From assembly GCA_900549885.1 (NCBI GenBank), contig URQA01000029.1, forward strand, positions 1 through 22,671: DNA of 22,671 nt, written 5' to 3'. Shown piece after piece: positions 14,126 to 21,432 of this stretch. The stretch's first letter is position 1, and each line of letters opens with the position of its first letter. The notes under the pieces were generated by a model, which was not told where the DNA came from, ran no database searches, and worked only from the letters and a program-made list of their open reading frames with translations. Position numbers and translations under genes: made by a program. The DNA comes from an uncultured Eubacteriales bacterium (lineage in GTDB: Bacteria > Bacillota > Clostridia > Oscillospirales > Oscillospiraceae).

Positions 14126-15487
14126 ATGTATCCTTACGACAACCAAAATAACAACGGTTCCGCCAACTGGGACAGCGACAGTGGAACGTATCATTACAAG
14201 TATTCCAATCCCCAGTCAAACCTGGATTCCGGGCCTGAAGCGCCTCAGCGCAAACCCAAGAAAAGCCATAAGGGGGCGGGTAAGGTGGTGGCCCTGGTGC
14301 TGTGTTGCGCCCTGGTGGGCGGCGGCGCAGGCGTGGGCGGCGCGGCGGCTTTCAACGCTCTGTTCAGTGGGCCGTCCGGTTCCACCACCATCTATCAGAA
14401 CAACACCCCCACCACTCAGGTGAATGTCCAGCAGGCGGACGGTCTGAAGGAGATGAGTCTGGAAGAGATTTACGCCTCCTATGTGGATTCCTGTGTGAAT
14501 ATCAATGCCCAGGTGATGGTCCAGCAGGGCTGGCAGCAGTACCAGGGCGTCTCCGCCGGGTCCGGATTCGTCATCAGTGAGGACGGCTACATCGTCACCA
14601 ACTACCATGTAATCAATGGCGCATCTGCGATCAAGGTCACCCTGAACAACGGCGAGAGCTATGACGCCACCTACATCGGCGGCGAGGAGCTGAACGACGT
14701 GGCGGTGCTCAAGATCGACGTGTCCGGTCTCAAGCCCGTGGTGCTGGGCGACTCCGACAACCTGGTGGTGGGTGAGCAGGTGTCCACCATCGGCAACGCC
14801 TTGGGCAGCTACTCCTTCTCCCAGACCTCCGGGTATGTGTCCGGAGTAGGGCGCTCTGTCACCATGAGTGACGGTACCGTCATGAACATGATCCAGACCG
14901 ACTGCACCATCAACTCCGGTAACTCCGGTGGTCCCCTGTTTGACAAATACGGTCGTGTGGTGGGCATCACCTCGGCCAAGTTGTCCAACAATGACGGCAG
15001 CACGGACGCCTCCATCGAAGGCATCGGATTTGCCATCCCCATCAACGATGTCATCGACATCATCACCGACTATATGCAGTACGGCTATGTGACCGGACGG
15101 CCTTACATGGGGATCCTGAATCCGCAGGATACGGATGATTATGCGCAGATTTTCGGCTGGCCTGAGGGTGTTTATGTGAACGATGTGGAAGAGGGTTCCT
15201 GCGCTGAAACCGCCGGTATTCAACCTGGAGATATTATCACCAAGATTGACGATACCGATATCACCAGCGTGTCACAGCTCACCACAGTGAAAAACAGCTA
15301 CCGGGCGGGGGATACCGTCACCGTGACCGTATACCGCTCGGGCCAGTATGTGGAGCTGACTCTCACCTTTGACGAGCAGACCACTGCTCAAAACAATACT
15401 CAGCAGGATCCCGCTCCCCAGGAGACAAGCAGTCAGAACGGGCAAGGCGGTCAGTATTATAACCCCTGGGACTACTTCTTCAACTGA
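14126..15487 (+). CDS. htrA: Membrane-anchored HtrA/DegP-like serine protease
   Basis: A 453-residue trypsin-fold protease with one PDZ domain, anchored by a single membrane segment and acting outside the membrane on misfolded proteins. The cytoplasmic N-terminus (1-53) is rich in Asn, Ser and Tyr, then basic (KPKKSHKGAGK). The membrane helix is at about 53-78. A low-complexity linker leads to the protease domain at about 110-310. The catalytic triad is His161 (TNYHVI), Asp191 (NDVAVLKID) and Ser267 (GNSGGPL). The PDZ domain follows at about 320-415 (GVYVNDVEEGSCAETAGIQ). The Gln/Asn-rich tail ends NPWDYFFN. The ATG at 14126 has AAGGAG eight bases upstream. The 123-base upstream gap has only weak promoter matches (TATACT near 14095), so its regulation is not clear. 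Confidence 0.95.
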   Translation: MYPYDNQNNNGSANWDSDSGTYHYKYSNPQSNLDSGPEAPQRKPKKSHKGAGKVVALVLCCALVGGGAGVGGAAAFNALFSGPSGSTTIYQNNTPTTQVNVQQADGLKEMSLEEIYASYVDSCVNINAQVMVQQGWQQYQGVSAGSGFVISEDGYIVTNYHVINGASAIKVTLNNGESYDATYIGGEELNDVAVLKIDVSGLKPVVLGDSDNLVVGEQVSTIGNALGSYSFSQTSGYVSGVGRSVTMSDGTVMNMIQTDCTINSGNSGGPLFDKYGRVVGITSAKLSNNDGSTDASIEGIGFAIPINDVIDIITDYMQYGYVTGRPYMGILNPQDTDDYAQIFGWPEGVYVNDVEEGSCAETAGIQPGDIITKIDDTDITSVSQLTTVKNSYRAGDTVTVTVYRSGQYVELTLTFDEQTTAQNNTQQDPAPQETSSQNGQGGQYYNPWDYFFN

Positions 15488-15518
15488 TTTCTCTTTTCTA
15501 CCTCCTGTATCTCTCGAT

Positions 15519-15564
15519 AACGGGAAACGCCCCGCCGGATAATTCCGGCGGGGCGTTTCCCGTT
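15519..15564. terminator. Perfect 21-bp-stem hairpin after htrA
   Basis: A 21-bp perfect inverted repeat (15519-15539 with 15544-15564) with a four-base TAAT loop lies 31 bases after the htrA stop. It is not followed by a run of T on either strand (GTAACG on the plus strand). It should block transcription between the htrA block and the minus-strand operon beyond it. The weak T tract makes a classical intrinsic terminator less certain. Confidence 0.7.
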
Positions 15565-15646
15565 GTAACGACTCTGATAGGGGAAATTCCAACAAGGTAG
15601 GTCCGCGAGAATCTTCCCACGGGCCCTGCCCTTTGCGCTATAGGAC

Positions 15647-15686
15647 CGCTCTGCCTGACGCAGAGCGTGCGGGCTTGCCGTCAGGC
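15647..15686 (-). other. Overlapping alternative hairpins at the end of the 38-residue ORF
   Basis: CGCTCTGC/GCAGAGCG (15647-15654 with 15660-15667) forms one 8-bp stem. GCCTGACG/CGTCAGGC (15653-15660 with 15679-15686) forms another 8-bp stem using some of the same bases. The second includes the stop codon region of the small ORF. The two stems cannot form together. No T run follows. Nothing else is apparent between 15565 and 15680. Confidence 0.35.
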
Positions 15687-15797
15687 GGTGAGCAGGGCGA
15701 TCTCTGCCTCCGCCTCTCCACGGGTGTCCGCAGAAAAGCAGAACGCGCCGTCGAGATAGACCTCTACATGGCCCCTTACAAATTCCAGTTCATACAT
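15681..15797 (-). CDS. Small 38-residue hypothetical protein
   Basis: A 38-residue ORF downstream of the alcohol dehydrogenase. It begins MYELEFVRGHVEVYLDGAFC, continues FSADTRGEAEAEIALL and reads as two strands and a helix with no export signal. I do not recognise the family. The ATG at 15797 has AAAGGA about 10 bases upstream, the main support that it is translated. A longer in-frame reading from 15869 lacks such a site. A weak promoter-like pair lies upstream (15841-15869). It is 93 bp after the ADH stop, so it may be separately transcribed. Confidence 0.5.
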   Translation of the reverse strand: MYELEFVRGHVEVYLDGAFCFSADTRGEAEAEIALLTA

Positions 15798-15840
15798 GCC
15801 GGACACATCCTTTCCTGTTGCTGTACCTAGAGAATACAGG

Positions 15841-15869
15841 AATAGATGTCCGATAAAATGGACTTTCAA
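15841..15869 (-). promoter_or_regulatory. Weak candidate promoter for the 38-residue ORF
   Basis: On the minus strand TTGAAA (15869-15864), a 17-base spacer and TCTATT (15846-15841) lie about 45 bases before the small ORF start. The -35 is good and the -10 poor. It lies in the gap after the ADH stop codon. Confidence 0.35.
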
Positions 15870-15890
15870 GTTTTGGGCGAATCGGGTTTT

Positions 15891-16925
15891 CTATGGCTCC
15901 ACCGCCACTTTGATGACCCCGTCCCGGCGGTGCTCAAACAGCTCATAAGCTGCGGCGATGTCCGCCAGGGGATAGGTGTGGGTGATGAGGGAGGTGGTGT
16001 CCAGCCTGCCTGCGGCGATGAGGTCCAGGATCTCCCCGCAGCGGCAGCCGTCCACACCCCCGGTCTTGAAGGTCAGGTTCTTGCCGTACATATCGGGCAG
16101 GGGGAGAACCTGCGGCCCGTCGTACAGGGCCACCACCGTTACCACGGCGTTGGGCCGGGCGCACTGCCAGGCGGTGGTGAAGGAATTCCCCCCTCCGGCC
16201 GCCTCGAGGACCACATCCGCGCCGCCATGGGCGCTGTGGGCCATGACGCAGTCCCACACCTGATCCGGCCCCACCACTACCACCTGGGGATAGCGGGTCT
16301 GGAGCCAGGAGCGGCGCAAGGGATCCTGCTCACAGACGATGACCGCGCCTGGCTCCTTGAGCAGCACGCATTGCAGGGTGCAGATCCCCGTGGGACCCGC
16401 TCCCAGGATGAGCACGGTGTCCCCGGCCTGGATCTCTGAAATGTCCGCCGCCCAATAGCCGGTGGCCAGAATGTCCCCCACGAACAGGGCCTGGCGGTCG
16501 GTGACACAGTGGGGAATCTGATTCAGCCCCTGGTCGGCATAGGGCACCCGGACATATTCCGCCTGGCCGCCGGCGATGCGGCAGCCTAAGGCCCAGCCGC
16601 CTTCGGCGTCCGTGCAGTTGTTGACCCAGCCGTGTTGGCAGAAAAAGCAGCTGCCGCAAAACGTCTCCACATTGACGGTTACCCGGTCTCCGGGCCGGAC
16701 AGATGAGACAGCAGAGCCAACCTCTTCCACCACGCCCACCATCTCGTGACCTACGGTGACCCCGGGCACGGCCCGGGGCACAGAGCCGTGCTTGATGTGC
16801 AGGTCGCTGGTGCAGATGCTGGACAAGGTGACTCGGACGATGGCGTCCCGGTCGTCCCGGAGGGCGGGCTTTGGCTTGTCCAGCAGTTGAAAGGCCCCTG
16901 GTGCGAGATACGTATAGGCCAGCAT
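15891..16925 (-). CDS. Zinc-dependent alcohol dehydrogenase (MDR family)
   Basis: A 344-residue medium-chain dehydrogenase of the zinc class, oxidising an alcohol or reducing a carbonyl with NAD(P)H in the cytoplasm. The catalytic zinc ligands are Cys38 (SICTSDLHI), His60 with Glu61 (VGHEMVG) and probably Asp151 (VGDILATGYWAA), the Cys/His/Asp set known from Thermoanaerobacter secondary alcohol dehydrogenases. Unlike those, it keeps the four structural-zinc cysteines (Cys90, 93, 96, 104) in CGSCFFCQHGWVNNC. The nucleotide-binding loop is LILGAGPTG (about 173-180). The substrate is unknown. The ATG at 16925 lies 4 bp after the DUF3842 stop, with GGGAGG at about ten bases, so the two are coupled. 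It is the last of the compact ymdB operon. Confidence 0.93.
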   Translation of the reverse strand: MLAYTYLAPGAFQLLDKPKPALRDDRDAIVRVTLSSICTSDLHIKHGSVPRAVPGVTVGHEMVGVVEEVGSAVSSVRPGDRVTVNVETFCGSCFFCQHGWVNNCTDAEGGWALGCRIAGGQAEYVRVPYADQGLNQIPHCVTDRQALFVGDILATGYWAADISEIQAGDTVLILGAGPTGICTLQCVLLKEPGAVIVCEQDPLRRSWLQTRYPQVVVVGPDQVWDCVMAHSAHGGADVVLEAAGGGNSFTTAWQCARPNAVVTVVALYDGPQVLPLPDMYGKNLTFKTGGVDGCRCGEILDLIAAGRLDTTSLITHTYPLADIAAAYELFEHRRDGVIKVAVEP

Positions 16926-16929
16926 ATGG

Positions 16930-17391
16930 TCAGGCCCTCCCTTCGGACGACTCCAGCGGGCCGTCGGCCAGTTCGCCCGCTAGAGCGGTGACAGAGCGGA
17001 CCGCGCACTGGATGAGAGCGCCGGTGGCCAGCTCCGGGACTCCGGCCACGATGTTGTCGCAGTGGCTGAAGGGGATGAGCACCCGCTTGGCCCGGCTCTG
17101 CCCCACGGCGGCGGCCATGGCGGGAGTGACCTCCCCCAGCATGGCGTCGGCGATGACAATGCCCAGGGGACCCACGATGATGTCCGCCGTACGGCAGGCC
17201 ACTACTACGGCGTTTTCCCCGGTGGCGGCCCGGTGCGGGCCTGCCTTGAGCATAGCGGAGGTGGCGGCGGAATTGGTGCCCACGGCAGTGACTGCCGCGT
17301 CAGGCAGGGCCTGCCGGACGGCAGACACCAGTTGCCGGCCCACGCCACCTCCTTGGGCGTCGATGATGAGAATTTGAATGGGATATTCCAT
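16930..17391 (-). CDS. DUF3842 family protein
   Basis: A 153-residue protein of the clostridial DUF3842 family, of unknown function. It opens with a Rossmann-like beta strand and Gly-rich loop (IQILIIDAQGGGVGRQLV, about 5-22). The family segments VGTNSAATSAMLKAGPHRAA, GENAVVVACRTADIIVGPLG and AMLGEVTPAMAAAVGQSRAK follow in order. HCDNIVAGV lies near 110. The glycine loop and alternating strands suggest nucleotide or cofactor binding; this is inference. The start has AAAGGGG eight bases upstream. It is 15 bp after yhaN and 4 bp before the ADH gene, so it probably works with one of them. Confidence 0.9.
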   Translation of the reverse strand: MEYPIQILIIDAQGGGVGRQLVSAVRQALPDAAVTAVGTNSAATSAMLKAGPHRAATGENAVVVACRTADIIVGPLGIVIADAMLGEVTPAMAAAVGQSRAKRVLIPFSHCDNIVAGVPELATGALIQCAVRSVTALAGELADGPLESSEGRA

Positions 17392-17406
17392 AATCGTTCC
17401 CCTTTC

Positions 17407-19365
17407 TCAGTGTTGACTGCTTCCACCTAGGGTGAGGGCGGGGATCTGGTGGGCACAGGCCCAGGATTCCTCCCTGTGCTGGCAGGAAAAGAGCAGGACT
17501 TGCCGCTGCTGTCCCAGCTGTTCCAGGAAGGTCAGGGCCAGGTCCAGCCGCTGATCGTCGAAATTGGCCAGCGCGTCGTCCAGCACCAGGGGAATCCCGG
17601 GCAGGGTGAGCTGGCAGATGGCCAGCCGGAGGGCCAGGTAGAGCTGATCCAAGGTCCCGGCGGACAGATACAGGGCAGAGCGGGGCAGGGCATTCCCCGG
17701 CCCGGCCTGGGCGGAGAAGTCCCGGCTCAGGGTGAGGTGCTGGTACCGCCCTCCGGTGAGGGCGGACAGGATACGGGCTGCCTCCTGGTTGAGAGCGGGG
17801 GAGAAGCGCTGGCGCAGCTCGTCGTTGGCATCCGACAGGACTTTCATGGCCAGCTCCAGCGCGTCGTATTCCTCCAGCCGGACCAGACGCTGCCCTTCTA
17901 GCTGGGAAGCTCTGGCTTGCGCTTCTTCCGGGTTTCCCAGCTGCTCCAGGCGGCCCTGGGATTGAGCCAGCACTTGACGGCGCTGGGCAATCTCAGCTTC
18001 CACCCGAGCCAGCCGGGCGGCGGTGTCCACCCGGCTTCGGGCAGGAGGGGTCAGATATTCCAGTGTGTCAAAGGCCCGCCCCCCCTGGGCGGCCAAGTCG
18101 TCCACCCGCTGGCTGGCGTGGCGCAGCTCCAGTTCCAGCCGCTCCTGTCGGGCCAGGTAGTCGGCGTGAGCCTGGGCCTGACCGCCCCAGTCCTGAGACT
18201 GGGGCGGATCGGGCAGCTCCAGTCCGTCCAGCTTGCGCTGGGCGTCCATCAACGTGCGGTTGCGCCAGATAAGGGCGGCAAAAGCAGCCAGGAGAGTATA
18301 GAAGCAGACTTCCGGCGGAAGCTGCGTTACCAGGCCCAGGCCGCCCAGCACGCCCAGCACAATGCCGGCTGCCGCCAGGACGGCGGCCAGAATGACGGCG
18401 ATGCGCGCTTTCTTTTGGCTGGCAGCCTGGATGGCGTCCCGCTGCTCCTGGAGCTTTCTGTGCTCATCCACCGCCGCTTGGTACTGCTCCTGTTCCTGCT
18501 GGGCCCATTCCCTGGCCTCCTGGGCGGTCCAGCCATCCATCTCCGGGGCAGGGGGCGATAGGGCATCTAGGGCGGCCTGGGCCGCCTCCTGGTCAGCCAG
18601 GGCCTGGCCGTACCGGCGGTTCAGGTCATGCTTCTCGATGCGGTCCCACAGGGCCACGTTGTCCTTCAAGCGCTGTTGTTCTGCCTCCAGGGAGGCCAGC
18701 CGCTCCTGGTCCGCCTGGGCCTGGGCGCGGATGCGCCCCATGTCCTGGAGGGCCTGCTCCGCCTGGGCCAGTTCCTCCTCCAGCTCGGGCAGCAGGCCGT
18801 TAGAGCGGTTGGCCCGGCGGCGGTTGCGCCAGTCCTTCAAGGTGCGCTCCACCGTGGAGTAGGACACGTCCTCCTGTCCCGAGGTGGCCAGGGCGGCGAT
18901 GCGGGCTTCCAGCTCTCCATTGGGTGTGACGGCGGCCTTCCCTTGTCCCACAAAGGCAGAGCGGAGGTATACCTCCCGTCCGACACCCAAGATGGCAGCG
19001 CCCACGTTGGCGGAGGTGAGGCCGGGCACCGGATCCCCCGAAGCGGTGTATACCGCCTCGAACCCGCTGAAGGGGCTGCCCTTAGCGGCAAAACGGCGCA
19101 GGGTAATGTCTTGGCACTCCCACTCCAGCTGGAGCTCTCCCTCCATGGGTGCGCCCGACCAGGGCTGATAGCGGTTTTTGTCCGCCAGGTGGCCGGCCTT
19201 GTCCCGCTCCCTGGTGTCAATGCCGTAGAACATGGCTTTGAGAAAGCCCGCCCAGGTGGATTTACCTGCCTCGTTGGGAGCAGTGATGACGGTCAGACCC
19301 TCTCCGGGGGTGAGAACGGCATGGTCCAAGACACCGAAGGTGGCGGTCATTTTTTTGATCTTCAT
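17407..19365 (-). CDS. yhaN: YhaN-like SbcC/Rad50-type AAA ATPase with membrane hairpin
   Basis: A 652-residue SMC/Rad50-related ATPase. Walker A is APNEAGKST (29-37, Lys35) and GEGLTVITAP leads into it. The centre is a long coiled coil rich in Gln, Glu and Ala (about 185-320 and 385-520). The ABC signature LSAGTLDQLYLALRLA starts at about 567 and Walker B LVLDDA at about 593-598. Two hydrophobic segments between the coils (about 325-350 and 353-370) form a likely membrane hairpin, as in B. subtilis YhaN and unlike SbcC. It should partner the nuclease YhaO, whose gene overlaps it by the ATGA junction. The ATG at 19365 has GGGGAGG ten bases upstream. The pair is thought to be a DNA-end-processing SbcCD-like complex; a direct role is not shown here. 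Confidence 0.88.
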   Translation of the reverse strand: MKIKKMTATFGVLDHAVLTPGEGLTVITAPNEAGKSTWAGFLKAMFYGIDTRERDKAGHLADKNRYQPWSGAPMEGELQLEWECQDITLRRFAAKGSPFSGFEAVYTASGDPVPGLTSANVGAAILGVGREVYLRSAFVGQGKAAVTPNGELEARIAALATSGQEDVSYSTVERTLKDWRNRRRANRSNGLLPELEEELAQAEQALQDMGRIRAQAQADQERLASLEAEQQRLKDNVALWDRIEKHDLNRRYGQALADQEAAQAALDALSPPAPEMDGWTAQEAREWAQQEQEQYQAAVDEHRKLQEQRDAIQAASQKKARIAVILAAVLAAAGIVLGVLGGLGLVTQLPPEVCFYTLLAAFAALIWRNRTLMDAQRKLDGLELPDPPQSQDWGGQAQAHADYLARQERLELELRHASQRVDDLAAQGGRAFDTLEYLTPPARSRVDTAARLARVEAEIAQRRQVLAQSQGRLEQLGNPEEAQARASQLEGQRLVRLEEYDALELAMKVLSDANDELRQRFSPALNQEAARILSALTGGRYQHLTLSRDFSAQAGPGNALPRSALYLSAGTLDQLYLALRLAICQLTLPGIPLVLDDALANFDDQRLDLALTFLEQLGQQRQVLLFSCQHREESWACAHQIPALTLGGSSQH

Positions 19366-20432
19366 GGGCGGGGATCCTCCCCTCCTTCCAAAGCGGCCAG
19401 GCCAAAGCGGGCAGCCAACAGCAGGCGAGGACGTTCCTCATCGCCAGCCCCATCCAGCAGGGCCTTCATCCGGCGCAGAAACAGCCCGGTGAGGCTGTCC
19501 TCCCCACTCCGGGCCCACAAGTTCTGGGGCAGCGTAGTCTCGTCCCGCAGCTCCACATGGAAAAACCGGGGGGCGGCCAACCGAGTTAGGGACTCCACAT
19601 TCAGGGGGCTTTCGCTCTCCCCAGTAAGGCGAAAGCGCACCAAATCGGGGGAGGGCTGGACGGGGAGAACGGCCTCAAAGTCCTTGAGACCCACCGCCTC
19701 GACGCGATATTGCCGCCGGCAGATGGGAAGGAACCGTGTGGAGACGACATCTCCGTCTACTTGGACCCACAGTACGCCTTTCTCTCCCAGTTCGTCAAAG
19801 CCCCGTCCCTCTGGGCAGCCAGGATAGGCCCAGAGTGTGTCCCCCTGCTTGCCGCTGGTAGCAGCGTGAATATGGCCCAAGGCGGCATATCGCGCGCCAC
19901 AGGCGGCCAGAGAGGCGGGGGCGATAGGGGCGTACCAGCCGCCCTGGGCTACCTCTCCGTGGATGCAGAGCAGGTGGAGTTTCCCGTCCTTAGATGCGGA
20001 AAAGCCCGCCAGCGGGTCGTCCTCCCGCCGGGGGGCGGTGAAGGCGCAGCCGTGGACCACACAGTTCAGATCAGGCAGCTCCACCGACTCCAAGTCAGGA
20101 GTGGTAAAGATATGTACGTTACCAGGCCAGTTCACCCGGGCATAGGGGGACTGGGGGCCGTAAAAGTCATGGTTGCCTGGAGCGATAAACACGGGGACAG
20201 CCATCTCCCCCAGGGCCTGGGCCAAAGCGGCCACAGTTTCCGGATAAACCCGCTCCCCATCGAACAGATCGCCGGGGAGCAGTACCAGATCCGCTTGTTC
20301 TGTTTGGACCAGTTGGGCCAGCCGGGCGGGGAGCTGGCGCAGCTCCTGACGGCGCTGGGCGGCTTGAGCCGCCGTCAGGCCAGAAAAAGGGGAGTCCAGA
20401 TGGAAGTCTGCGGCATGAAGAATGTTCAGCAT
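19362..20432 (-). CDS. yhaO: YhaO-like Mre11/SbcD-type metallophosphoesterase
   Basis: A 356-residue calcineurin-type metallophosphoesterase of the SbcD/Mre11 branch, the expected nuclease partner of YhaN. The metal motifs are all present: HAADFHLD (Asp9, His11), LPGDLFDGE (Asp55), APGNHDFYG (Asn87, His88), CIHGE and ALGHIHA. The C-terminal third is a cap/ATPase-binding region without clear motifs. The ATG at 20432 is preferred because it begins directly with the first strand. A GTG at 20444 overlaps the ymdB stop as GTGA and may be used instead. Its last bases overlap yhaN (ATGA), so the two proteins are very likely translated together in balanced amounts. Confidence 0.9.
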   Translation of the reverse strand: MLNILHAADFHLDSPFSGLTAAQAAQRRQELRQLPARLAQLVQTEQADLVLLPGDLFDGERVYPETVAALAQALGEMAVPVFIAPGNHDFYGPQSPYARVNWPGNVHIFTTPDLESVELPDLNCVVHGCAFTAPRREDDPLAGFSASKDGKLHLLCIHGEVAQGGWYAPIAPASLAACGARYAALGHIHAATSGKQGDTLWAYPGCPEGRGFDELGEKGVLWVQVDGDVVSTRFLPICRRQYRVEAVGLKDFEAVLPVQPSPDLVRFRLTGESESPLNVESLTRLAAPRFFHVELRDETTLPQNLWARSGEDSLTGLFLRRMKALLDGAGDEERPRLLLAARFGLAALEGGEDPRP

Positions 20433-20440
20433 AAGCCCCG

Positions 20441-21220
20441 TCACTCCACGATGTCCAGGCGCTGCACCTGGGTGCAGCGGCGAGCGGCGGTATCAATGGT
20501 GAACAGCACGGCGTTGAGTTTCTGAGGACCGTCGGCGGGCTGGAACCGCTGGGGAAGCCCCCCTAGGAAACGGTTGATGGCTTGCTCCGGCCGAATACCG
20601 ATGACCGACTGAGCCGGCCCGGTCATGCCCAGGTCGGTGACAAAGCCCAGCCCTTGGGGCAGCACCTGACCATCGGCGGTGGGCACATGGGTGTGAGTGC
20701 CCCACAGAGCCTGGACTCGGCCGTCCAGATACCAAGCCATGGCCCCCTTTTCGCTGGTGGCCTCCCCATGGAAGTCCACCAGGGTGACGTCCGCCTCATC
20801 CTGGGCGAGAATTTCATCCATCTTGAAAAAGGGATTGTCAAAGTTGGCGTCCATCTCACACCGGCCGATCAGGTTCACCACACGGATGCGCAGGCCCCGA
20901 GGACCGTCAAAGATTCCCCAGCCCCGGCCAAGGGCCCGGCGGGTATAGTTGGCCGGGCGGATCAAGTAGCGGCTGTTGTCCATATAGGCCGTGATCTGCT
21001 GTTTATCCCAGGTGTGATTGCCCATTGTGATTACATCTGCTCCGGCGGCGAAGATTTCCTCTGCCTGACGGGGGAGCAGGCCGTTGCAGGCGGCATTTTC
21101 TCCGTTGACTACGGTGAAGTGTACCTCATGGAGCTTGCGAAGCGCAGGCAGATGGCGATGAAGGAACTCCACACCACAGTCGCCCACCACGTCTCCCACG
21201 GCCAAAACACGCAGTTGCAT
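20441..21220 (-). CDS. ymdB: YmdB-family metallophosphoesterase (2',3'-cyclic nucleotide phosphodiesterase)
   Basis: A 259-residue cytoplasmic metallophosphoesterase of the YmdB family. Members hydrolyse 2',3'-cyclic nucleotides, and in B. subtilis YmdB affects biofilm and developmental gene expression. Active-site motifs are GDVVGDCG (Asp10), VNGENAACNG (Glu41, Asn42), MGNHTWDKQ (Asn68, His69), FHGEATSEK (His151) and GTHTHVPTAD (His176, His178). All are intact. The ATG at 21220 has AAAGGAGG seven bases upstream. It is the first gene of the minus-strand operon ymdB-yhaO-yhaN-DUF3842-ADH, and its stop codon overlaps or adjoins yhaO. A near-palindromic site in its promoter suggests control by a repressor. 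Confidence 0.95.
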   Translation of the reverse strand: MQLRVLAVGDVVGDCGVEFLHRHLPALRKLHEVHFTVVNGENAACNGLLPRQAEEIFAAGADVITMGNHTWDKQQITAYMDNSRYLIRPANYTRRALGRGWGIFDGPRGLRIRVVNLIGRCEMDANFDNPFFKMDEILAQDEADVTLVDFHGEATSEKGAMAWYLDGRVQALWGTHTHVPTADGQVLPQGLGFVTDLGMTGPAQSVIGIRPEQAINRFLGGLPQRFQPADGPQKLNAVLFTIDTAARRCTQVQRLDIVE

Positions 21221-21260
21221 TGCGGGGCCTCCTTTATTTGAAAAATCATATCTATCTCAC

Positions 21261-21289
21261 ATTATAGCCCAAAACCGTTTTGTCCACAA
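21261..21289 (-). promoter_or_regulatory. Promoter of the ymdB operon, with palindromic site in the spacer
   Basis: On the minus strand TTGTGG (21289-21284), a 17-base spacer and a perfect TATAAT (21266-21261) lie about 40 bases before ymdB. The spacer contains the 13-base palindrome CAAAACCGTTTTG (21270-21282, 6-bp arms), placed as an operator would be. Confidence 0.75.
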
Positions 21290-21359
21290 GGGGTACGTAC
21301 CGCGGTCCGGCCAAATGCGCTCCATTGGCAGAAAAGGCCGATGGGGCGGCAAATTATAG

Positions 21360-21388
21360 TTGACACATGTAAACCTTTGAACTATACT
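21360..21388 (+). promoter_or_regulatory. Promoter of the blaI-M56 operon
   Basis: A perfect TTGACA (21360-21365), a 17-base spacer and TATACT (21383-21388) lie about 45 bases before the blaI start. A predicted operator overlaps its -35. Confidence 0.9.
21361..21372 (+). promoter_or_regulatory. Candidate BlaI operator, site 1
   Basis: TGACACATGTAA is an imperfect dyad of the form TGACA-N2-TGTCA (one mismatch) that overlaps the -35 hexamer. Binding here would block RNA polymerase. BlaI/MecI repressors commonly bind short TACA/TGTA dyads near their own promoters, which this resembles. Confidence 0.6.
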
Positions 21389-21401
21389 GGAAATAGATAT
21401 G

Positions 21402-21413
21402 TGACAGATGTCA
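21402..21413 (+). promoter_or_regulatory. Candidate BlaI operator, site 2
   Basis: TGACAGATGTCA is a perfect dyad (TGACA-GA-TGTCA) just downstream of the expected transcription start and before the ribosome binding site. Its centre is 41 bp from site 1, close to four helical turns, so two dimers would lie on the same face of the DNA. Confidence 0.6.
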
Positions 21414-21432
21414 TACGATGGAGGGATGAAGG

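Noticed and set aside
14216..15223. A 335-codon minus-strand frame opposite htrA
   Set aside because: The htrA triad and PDZ domain are on the plus strand; the antisense product is His/Val/Gly-rich without motifs.
18628..19827. A 399-codon plus-strand frame opposite yhaN and yhaO
   Set aside because: It crosses the junction of two overlapping real genes and has a shadow-type composition.
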